Below are positions 6,384 through 11,733 of a stretch of DNA of 11,733 nt, in pieces. The notes beneath the pieces were generated by a model, which made no database searches, was not told where the DNA came from, and saw only the letters and a program-made list of their open reading frames with translations. The number at the start of each line of letters is the position of its first letter. Within the stretch, counting starts at the first letter, position 1. This stretch comes from Firmicutes bacterium CAG:124 (GTDB lineage: Bacteria > Bacillota > Clostridia > Oscillospirales > Oscillospiraceae). The DNA lies in contig HF990512.1 of assembly GCA_000432135.1 (NCBI GenBank), positions 1-11,733 on the forward strand. The letters run 5' to 3'. A program made the position numbers and the translations under genes.

Positions 6384-8864
6384 TTATTCAACAGTCTCAA
6401 TAGAATCCACAATGCTCATTCTTGCAATAGAACGCAGAGGAATTGCCGTTGCAAGCAGGCAGGCCACAATAGAAATAATCGCAGCTTCCACAATCGCCAT
6501 AACCGGAACAGCGACAAGCTGTAAAGCATCGGTCTGTGCTGCTCCGACAAAGATACAGCAGACATAGCCAAACACTGCTCCAATCACTGACGCAATGATA
6601 CCGTAATAAGCGCCCTCCCACAGAAATGTTTTATAAAGGCTTGCGGCACTCATTCCAATAGCCCGCTGCATCCCGATTTCACCGACACGAGTATGAATAT
6701 TGCTGTAAACGGTATTGATGATGTTCAGGATGCCAATGATACCGATAAAGATGATAAGCACCCAGCACAGCATTTTGATCTGTTCAAAGCTTTCTATCAT
6801 CTCATTGCTGCTTTGGAGATAGGAAAGCCAATGTGTTCCTGGATAATTGCTGCACCAGCTATCCAACCAGCTTTCAAAGGTATCTGTATCGGCGTTATCC
6901 TGTAATGTAGGATAGACTTCTGAATAACTGTCGTTTCCGAGCAGTGAACAGTATATTTCGTCATTCACGATGAGTTGAACACCATTCGTAAAGCCATCAT
7001 TATTGATTGTGATTGCTGTATCGATCAATCCTAATACAGGAAGTGTTCTGTCTCCCAGTTGAATGGTATCACCTACGGTAAGATCAGTCTGCTGAACAGT
7101 TGTATCTCCATAAGAAAAGGCAATGGGATTTTTTACAAGGCAGCCTGTTCCATCTTTCAAAGCCTGTTTATCCTGAGCAGACAAGTTAGGAGCATAGATT
7201 TGTAATTGTGCTTCATCCACATTTACAAGCTGCAAGGTTTCATGGCTCTGTACGGAAAGATCAGTTTCAAAGGGCAGTATATCACCGGCACCTGGCATAA
7301 ATACAGAAAGCCGTGTAGTGGAAACACTTTCTACTGCGTCATTTTCCGCTAATGTTTTTACGGCTTCTGATGGGATGCCAACGGTTTCATTTGTAACTGC
7401 ATAGTCGCTGAAATACATGTCCTGAACGGAACTGCTGGCATCAAGCAGCCCTGTAAAGCTCTGCAAGGCAACAAATACGGTAATACTCATAACCAAAGAC
7501 AGAATGGTAACTGCTGTTCTTCCACGCCCTCGTTTTAGGTTGAGCCTTGCATAATAGGCTTCAAAATTACGGATGTTGCGGTTCCTTTTTATCCTGCGTT
7601 TGATTTTCACAGTCTGCCCCGACATAGCAACAGTAGGAGATACATGGGATGCGTACCGGGCAGCAGGAAAGGCAGCCAGCAGAGCAAACAGAAGTATGAC
7701 TGCGATACTGGCAAAGAGCATCGGTAGTTTTACCGTACTGGCGGTGTTGATTGCAGAGTTCAATTCGGAAGTGCTGTTTGCCATGAACAGATCGGGATTG
7801 AGAAGCCCCGTAGCCGCAATCAATACACCTTTTGCCGACAATATACCGAGCAGCAATCCGATAGGAATACCGGCTCCACAGAGAATCAAAAGCTGCAAAG
7901 AAACCAAACGATAGATTTGCCCTCGTTCTCCACCAATCGCACGAAGTGTTCCGTATTCTTTGATGCGTTTTGTGATAGAGATTTTCAGAATGTTGTAGAT
8001 TACCAGCCCAGCCGCCAGCAAGACCAGAACACCCACCAAAATACACGCCGCAGTCATAAATGAAAATCCCGTACCGGTATCGCTGTCTGCCGCTTCATCA
8101 TAGGAAATACCAATAGCGTCAAGCAAAACCCAGTTATATTGGATATACCGTTCATCCACGTTCAAATCTTCTGCGAGAGCATAAATGATGCTTTGAAAAT
8201 TTTGCTTGTCATAAGTCTTAAAATCTGTGGAATAAAGCAGATACTCTTCTGGCAACAGTTCTTCTGCGGTTCCCTCACCGACAATCCCCTCAACCGTACC
8301 AGATGCGTAGCCGATATAGCTGCTTTCCAGAATGCCCGTCAATACAAAATCAGCAGAATATTCTAACTCTGACAGCGATCCATCCATAACGGAAACACTC
8401 AAATCCAGAGAAACGGTATCGCCAATTACAGCGTCCAATCCAAGATATTGAAGCGCATCCTCCGACAGGGCAATCTCAATCGCTTCCTCTGGTAATCGTC
8501 CCTCTTTTACGTTTCCGATTGCCGGGTACATAGATAATGCGTTATCGTGATATTCCCGAAGATATAAAGATAAACTACTGTTGCCTAATGGTGTGCTGCC
8601 GATAAAGATCGTATCGCCTACATCATATAGGCGATCATCTTCATGCAGCTTTTGCGCTTGTTCCTTGCCAAGCTGATGAAAGGTTGCATAACGGTTTCCG
8701 TTCAGACCCGCCGCCTGCTGAATACGCATGGATTGCAATATACCAATAGACTGACCGATCACTGTCGTCATAATCGTGGACATGATAACTGCAACCAAGA
8801 TCAGGATTGCCGTGATTTTCTGTGCTTTCAGTTCTTTCCATGCAAGAGCTAAATAAGATTTCAT
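6384..8864 (-). CDS. ABC transporter permease with two FtsX domains
   Basis: This 826-residue membrane protein has eight predicted helices in a 1+3+1+3 pattern: about 17-38, 270-294, 322-344, 380-402, 449-472, 699-720, 751-775 and 784-810. Two large extracytoplasmic domains (about 45-268 and 475-697) follow helices 1 and 5. Each half carries an FtsX core with a cytoplasmic coupling segment, KRIKEYGTLRAIGG (299-312) and TRVGEIGMQRAIGM (725-738). This is the MacB/LolCE-like architecture duplicated in one chain, and it differs from BceB, which has ten helices and one large outer domain. The ATG at 8864 has GGAGGTGA at 7-nt spacing and overlaps the ATPase stop as ATGA, so the two are translationally coupled. 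Sensing or removal of a membrane-active peptide is likely from the linked two-component pair, but the substrate is unknown. Confidence 0.88.
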   Translation of the reverse strand: MKSYLALAWKELKAQKITAILILVAVIMSTIMTTVIGQSIGILQSMRIQQAAGLNGNRYATFHQLGKEQAQKLHEDDRLYDVGDTIFIGSTPLGNSSLSLYLREYHDNALSMYPAIGNVKEGRLPEEAIEIALSEDALQYLGLDAVIGDTVSLDLSVSVMDGSLSELEYSADFVLTGILESSYIGYASGTVEGIVGEGTAEELLPEEYLLYSTDFKTYDKQNFQSIIYALAEDLNVDERYIQYNWVLLDAIGISYDEAADSDTGTGFSFMTAACILVGVLVLLAAGLVIYNILKISITKRIKEYGTLRAIGGERGQIYRLVSLQLLILCGAGIPIGLLLGILSAKGVLIAATGLLNPDLFMANSTSELNSAINTASTVKLPMLFASIAVILLFALLAAFPAARYASHVSPTVAMSGQTVKIKRRIKRNRNIRNFEAYYARLNLKRGRGRTAVTILSLVMSITVFVALQSFTGLLDASSSVQDMYFSDYAVTNETVGIPSEAVKTLAENDAVESVSTTRLSVFMPGAGDILPFETDLSVQSHETLQLVNVDEAQLQIYAPNLSAQDKQALKDGTGCLVKNPIAFSYGDTTVQQTDLTVGDTIQLGDRTLPVLGLIDTAITINNDGFTNGVQLIVNDEIYCSLLGNDSYSEVYPTLQDNADTDTFESWLDSWCSNYPGTHWLSYLQSSNEMIESFEQIKMLCWVLIIFIGIIGILNIINTVYSNIHTRVGEIGMQRAIGMSAASLYKTFLWEGAYYGIIASVIGAVFGYVCCIFVGAAQTDALQLVAVPVMAIVEAAIISIVACLLATAIPLRSIARMSIVDSIETVE

Positions 8865-9535
8865 CTTGCTGTCACCTCCGAAAGAACACCGTCCACAATT
8901 ACAAATTGCCGGTCTGCCATTCTTGCAATGCGGCTGTCGTGAGTGATGATAACAAGCGTTTTCCCCATCTTTTTCCATATGCTTTGCAGCATTTCCATAA
9001 CCTCGCCGCCGCTCTTGCTGTCCAGATTTCCAGTCGGTTCGTCAGCAAAAATAATATCCGGCTTTGCGATCAGGGCGCGGGCAATCGCTACACGCTGTTG
9101 CTGACCGCCGGAAAGTTCATGGGGCAAATGGGTCAGCCGTTCACGAATACCTAACAAATCCGTAAGCTGATTTAGATATACTTCGTCCGGCTGCTTTTTG
9201 TCCAGAAGCAGGGGCATGATGATGTTTTCTTTTGCGGTCAGCACAGGGAGAAGATTGAATTGCTGAAAGATAAATCCGATGCGCCGACGGCGAAATGAGG
9301 ACAGTTCTTTGTCATTAAAACGATAAATGTCTTTTCCATCGTATGTCAGACTGCCGGAAGTCGGCTTGTCCAGTCCAGACAGCAGGTGGAGCAAGGTACT
9401 TTTGCCGCTGCCAGATGGTCCCATAATAGAAATAAAATCGCTGGATGCAATTTCAAGGTTGACTTTATCCAACGCAACGACACGGCTCTCGCCGCTGCCG
9501 TAGATTTTCGATAGTTCCTTTGCTTCAATGTTCAT
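8861..9535 (-). CDS. ABC transporter ATP-binding protein, MacB/LolD type
   Basis: This 224-residue ATPase powers the adjacent double-FtsX permease. Walker A is GPSGSGKST (39-47), the Q-loop is in FQQFN (90-94), the signature LSGGQQQR is at 141-148, Walker B IIFADEP at 161-167 with Glu166, the D-loop follows in GNLDS, and the switch His199 is in ITHD. All are intact and the length is normal. The ATG at 9535 is chosen because AAGGAGAG lies 8 nt before it; a GTG at 9544 would sit against that site. The ribosome site forms one arm of an inverted repeat (9541-9573), and the gene has its own regulator-type repeat at 9581-9600. It is 61 nt past the kinase stop. Confidence 0.93.
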   Translation of the reverse strand: MNIEAKELSKIYGSGESRVVALDKVNLEIASSDFISIMGPSGSGKSTLLHLLSGLDKPTSGSLTYDGKDIYRFNDKELSSFRRRRIGFIFQQFNLLPVLTAKENIIMPLLLDKKQPDEVYLNQLTDLLGIRERLTHLPHELSGGQQQRVAIARALIAKPDIIFADEPTGNLDSKSGGEVMEMLQSIWKKMGKTLVIITHDSRIARMADRQFVIVDGVLSEVTAR

Positions 9536-9573
9536 AAAAAACACTCTCCTTGTTTATAATATAAGGAGAGTGT
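9536..9573 (-). terminator. Hairpin plus T-tract between kinase and ATPase, holding the ATPase ribosome site
   Basis: A perfect 11-bp inverted repeat (ACACTCTCCTT and AAGGAGAGTGT on the minus strand, 9573-9563 and 9551-9541) has an 11-nt AT-rich loop. The downstream arm runs into six T in a row (9541-9536) directly before the ATPase ATG. It has the form of an intrinsic terminator for the regulator-kinase transcript. The AAGGAG ribosome site lies in the second arm, so a read-through RNA would have it paired. Confidence 0.6.
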
Positions 9574-9580
9574 AAAACAG

Positions 9581-9600
9581 AAATCTCAAAAAACGCTCAA
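9581..9600 (-). promoter_or_regulatory. Response-regulator operator candidate upstream of the ABC genes
   Basis: TTGAG-N6-TTGAG (11-bp period, one helical turn) is identical over 20 nt to the sequence at 11410-11429. It overlaps the kinase stop codon and ends 46 nt before the ATPase ATG. The second half, TTGAGA, could act as a -35, but -10 candidates lie at 18 (CTTATA), 20 (TATATT) or 22 nt (TATTAT). None combines good sequence with good spacing, as expected for an activator-dependent promoter. Confidence 0.6.
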
Positions 9601-10706
9601 GGTTTCTGATTTATTTGGAAAGAAGCAGTAGCCGTTGCGCCATAACTTTTGCTGTTTTCCAGTGTAAGTGTTCCTCCATGCTTCAGACATAGTATCTGGC
9701 TGCTGTATAGCCCCATACCAAAGTGTGCGGAGTCTTCTTTCATTTTTCCAAACGGTTTCGGGCCGCTTTGTATTAACTCCACAGGATAGCCTGGCCCATC
9801 GTCTGTAACTGATAGATGCAAGAAGTTTCCTTTCCGTTCCAAATGAATTTCAATTTTACTCTTTGCAAACCGAGCCGCATTTCCAATTAGATTTTCAGCA
9901 ACGGTTAAAACCAATCCATGATCTAATTGTATTGTCCCCTTATCAGGTGCGGAAACAGACGGTTCTAATGCTCCTGCAAGAATTTTTGCTGTTTCCTCTA
10001 ATTCAGAATGTAGCAGTGAATAGGAATACTCGTTTATCCGCACCGGCATTTGTTCTAATCGTTGGATGCTACTCATAGCTTCTGCATACTGTTCAATCCG
10101 TAATGTATAGCTTTCCAATCTGTCAATGGCTTGTTCATCTGCTGTTCCCTGCCGCAGTAATTTTATAGTTCCCTTTAAGACCGTGATCGGATTGCGCAAG
10201 TCATGGGAAAAGGCGGCATTTAGCCTTTTCCGTTCTTCTGCCTGCCGCCACAGTTCCTGATTTGATTTCAGAAGTTCTTCGCGCATAGTATCAAAGGCGG
10301 TGCAGAGCTGCCCCAATTCATCATCAGAATGGACAGGCATAGAAAAGTCAAGGTCATGGTTCCGAATCCGTGAAATCCCATTCCGTAGCGTGGAGATCGG
10401 CTGTTTCAATTTGATATGATAATATAATATGCCGGATAGAGCCAGCCCGCCCATAGGGAGAACAATGCAGGACACAATTTGAATGATTCCAAGCATGGAC
10501 AATATATTTTGCTGGGTCTCTGTGGGGGTTTCCATTTTAACGATTGAACCGTCTGCTAAAATTTCTATTCCACCGGAGGGAAAGTTGCTGCTGATTGAAT
10601 TGCATATCATAAAGACTAAGCCTAACATCAGGAGAGCCACCAAAACACAGGAAGCAGATAGGACGAGAAAAGTTTTCTTTAATTCCATATTTTTCAGACG
10701 TTCCAC
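9597..10706 (-). CDS. Sensor histidine kinase with HAMP domain
   Basis: This membrane kinase of about 369 residues pairs with the response regulator just upstream. Two membrane helices (about 11-36 and 71-95) enclose a short outer loop of about 35 residues, too small for a ligand-binding fold. A HAMP segment follows, then the phosphoacceptor His in AAFSHDLRNP (about residue 168), the N-box AENLIGNAARF, G1 box DDGPGYP and G2 box HFGMGLYSSQ. All catalytic boxes are present. The start is uncertain: GTG at 10706 (VERLKNMELKK) overlaps the regulator gene by 13 nt and resembles the N-termini I recall for related kinases. ATG at 10688 begins 5 nt after the regulator stop but has only a weak, distant ribosome site. 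The short outer loop suggests that the ABC permease, not the kinase, detects the signal, as known for Bce-type systems; that is inference. Confidence 0.9.
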   Translation of the reverse strand: MERLKNMELKKTFLVLSASCVLVALLMLGLVFMICNSISSNFPSGGIEILADGSIVKMETPTETQQNILSMLGIIQIVSCIVLPMGGLALSGILYYHIKLKQPISTLRNGISRIRNHDLDFSMPVHSDDELGQLCTAFDTMREELLKSNQELWRQAEERKRLNAAFSHDLRNPITVLKGTIKLLRQGTADEQAIDRLESYTLRIEQYAEAMSSIQRLEQMPVRINEYSYSLLHSELEETAKILAGALEPSVSAPDKGTIQLDHGLVLTVAENLIGNAARFAKSKIEIHLERKGNFLHLSVTDDGPGYPVELIQSGPKPFGKMKEDSAHFGMGLYSSQILCLKHGGTLTLENSKSYGATATASFQINQKP

Positions 10707-11365
10707 CGATAACCACACCCCCAAACTGTATCAATATAACTGTGAAGCGTACAAGCAGCCAGCTTCGCCCGGATTTTCCTGATATGTTCCATGACAGTAT
10801 CACTGTTACCCTCGCCGTCAAGTCCCCACACTGTTTCATAAATACGCTCCCGGTCAAATACCTGTCCGGCATTCAGCGAAAGCAGCTCCACAATATCAAA
10901 TTCCCTTTTTGATAAAGCAACAGGTTCACCCGCCACTGTGACGGTTCGGGCTGAATAATCAATCGTCAGTTCACCAAAGAAGCGAATTGTCGCTTTATTC
11001 CTGTGTCGCTGCTCCCTCCTCAGATGTGCGGCAACTCTCGCCCCTAATTCGTCCAAATCAAAAGGCTTAATGATATAATCGTCGGCACCTGCCTGAAAGC
11101 CGATGATTTTATCGGCAGATTCGACCCTTGCCGTCAAAAAAAGAATGGGGCAAGTAATAAGCTCCCGAATTTTCTGACAAAGGGTCAATCCGTCTATGTC
11201 CGGCATATTGATGTCGAGCAGGATTAAATCGGGCTGTCTTGCTAATTTTTGAAGTGCTTCATTTCCGCAATAAGCGGTCAACACCTCATATTGAGAAGAA
11301 AAATAACTCGCCATCATATCTACAATTCCCGGTTCATCATCAACAATAAGAAGCCTTTGTTTCAT
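10694..11365 (-). CDS. OmpR/PhoB-family response regulator
   Basis: This 223-residue DNA-binding regulator has a receiver domain (1 to about 118) with the acidic pair Asp9/Asp10, phosphoacceptor Asp51 in LLDINMPD, Thr78 and Lys100 in IIKPF. A C-terminal winged helix (about 128-222) has ALSKREFDIVELL, the DTVMEHIRKIRAKL recognition helix region and the closing hairpin TVWGCGYRW. All phosphorylation residues are present. The ATG has GGAG at 8-nt spacing. It is the first gene of the cassette. The kinase follows with a 13-nt overlap or 5-nt gap, depending on the kinase start. A TTG-type direct repeat sits 45 nt upstream and recurs before the ATPase, which points to control of its own operon and the ABC genes. 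Confidence 0.95.
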   Translation of the reverse strand: MKQRLLIVDDEPGIVDMMASYFSSQYEVLTAYCGNEALQKLARQPDLILLDINMPDIDGLTLCQKIRELITCPILFLTARVESADKIIGFQAGADDYIIKPFDLDELGARVAAHLRREQRHRNKATIRFFGELTIDYSARTVTVAGEPVALSKREFDIVELLSLNAGQVFDRERIYETVWGLDGEGNSDTVMEHIRKIRAKLAACTLHSYIDTVWGCGYRWNV

Positions 11366-11388
11366 GCTATCATCTCCATTTGCAATTC

Positions 11389-11418
11389 ATAATATTTATC
11401 GTAACAGCCAAATCTCAA
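11389..11418 (-). promoter_or_regulatory. Promoter of the response regulator-kinase operon
   Basis: On the minus strand TTGAGA (11418-11413), an 18-nt spacer and TATTAT (11394-11389) form a plausible promoter. The -35 is the downstream half of the direct repeat at 11410-11429, so a regulator bound there would contact or compete with RNA polymerase directly. Confidence 0.55.
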
Positions 11419-11429
11419 AAAACGCTCAA
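11410..11429 (-). promoter_or_regulatory. Response-regulator operator candidate upstream of the regulator gene
   Basis: This is the second exact copy of the 20-nt sequence TTGAG-N6-TTGAG found at 9581-9600. It ends 45 nt before the response-regulator ATG. Direct repeats at 11-bp spacing are the usual site form for OmpR/PhoB-type dimers, so autoregulation is likely. Confidence 0.6.
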
Positions 11430-11455
11430 ACTTTTGCCGTCAGGAAAGTATAAAA

Positions 11456-11733
11456 TCAATAGACTGATAAATTTATTATAATATTACTCTGCTGATACAG
11501 CCAGTCCGTAAATTCTTTCGGGCTGGCTGTCTTTTCTTTTACAGCCTTTTTTCTCTTCAATGCTTCTTTCTTGAACGCTTCAAAAGCAGTCAGCATTTCT
11601 TCCAGCTGGTCAGCCGGGAATCCCGCTGTCCTCTTCGCTTTGTTGATCTTATTGCGCCAGTTCTGGCATTCATTTTTATAAAGCAGGTCATAGTTATTTT
11701 CTCTTGCCCTCTCGTCAAATTCCCGCTTGTTTT
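11456..11733 (-). CDS. 3' end of an unidentified element gene (partial)
   Basis: The frame enters from the window edge and codes for 91 residues before a TGA at 11458-11456. The peptide is lysine-rich and mostly helical, with charged segments such as NWRNKINKAKRT and FKKEALKRKKAVKEK, a DWLYQQS motif near the end, and no membrane helix. It resembles, from memory only, the C-terminal tail of DUF6076-type proteins found in clostridial mobile elements; I cannot confirm this. The stop is 26 nt from the direct repeat of the next promoter and there is no clear terminator between. Coding is supported by the uninterrupted frame against early stops in the other two minus frames. Confidence 0.6.
   Translation of the reverse strand, partial: NKREFDERARENNYDLLYKNECQNWRNKINKAKRTAGFPADQLEEMLTAFEAFKKEALKRKKAVKEKTASPKEFTDWLYQQSNIIINLSVY

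Larger units (their letters stand above)
6241..11733. mobile_element. Inserted foreign segment (one end only) carrying an ABC / two-component cassette
   Basis: Several signs coincide at about 6240: an HTH gene is cut off in mid-fold, G+C falls from about 65% (6181-6240) to about 47% (6421-6480), and codon use turns AT-leaning for the rest of the window. Gene content (response regulator, kinase, ABC ATPase, FtsX-type permease) is a common cargo of clostridial conjugative elements. No integrase, transposase or relaxase is in the window and the other end is not seen, so element class and duplicated target cannot be stated. Bases 6250-6315 hold nothing recognisable. Confidence 0.55.

Noticed and set aside
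6250..11733. Transposase, integrase, CRISPR array or tRNA gene within the inserted part
   Set aside because: None of the frames shows recombinase motifs, and there are no spaced repeats beyond the two 20-nt copies and no cloverleaf; the recombination genes must lie outside the window.

Overview
The window joins two kinds of DNA. Positions 1 to about 6240 look like chromosome of a GC-rich, Gram-positive anaerobe. A sample line just before the junction (6181-6240) is about 65% G+C. Strong AGGAGG-type ribosome sites, sigma-A-like promoters, a two-subunit MetV/MetF reductase and a FatA-like acyl-ACP thioesterase fit gut Clostridia, probably Oscillospirales. Genus cannot be fixed from the sequence. 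From about 6241 to the end the base composition drops (about 47% G+C at 6421-6480), codon use changes, and an XRE-family regulator gene is cut off after 42 native residues. I read this as one end of an inserted element that continues beyond the window.

Chromosomal part: a metV-metF operon (minus strand, 1-nt gap, promoter at 1819-1847, terminator at 60-88) encodes the acetogen-type methylene-tetrahydrofolate reductase. Divergent from it is an acyl-ACP thioesterase (plus). This converges on pyrG, CTP synthase (minus), across a shared hairpin at 2719-2742. The space between pyrG and the next gene holds the pyrG promoter, an isolated plus-strand promoter followed at once by a strong terminator, and a bidirectional terminator. 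Next come a class I/II aminotransferase (minus) and, divergent from it, the truncated XRE regulator (plus). A perfect 21-bp palindrome lies between these two.

Inserted part, all on the minus strand: the 3' end of an unidentified gene (11456-11733), an OmpR-family response regulator, its HAMP histidine kinase, an ABC ATPase and an 826-residue double-FtsX permease, closed by a long terminator at 6316-6360. This layout is typical of peptide-antibiotic sensing and resistance cassettes on clostridial mobile elements, but the substrate is not readable from the sequence.

The most notable finding is the cassette's internal wiring. An identical 20-nt sequence (TTGAG repeated at 11-bp spacing, the geometry of an OmpR/PhoB-type site) lies about 45 nt upstream of both the response regulator and the ATPase start codons. 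Between kinase and ATPase, a perfect 11-bp hairpin followed by a T-tract contains the ATPase ribosome site. Transcripts reading through from the regulator operon should therefore be terminated, or have that site masked. Transcripts from the ATPase's own regulator-dependent promoter would start inside the hairpin and escape. No complete new system can be claimed.
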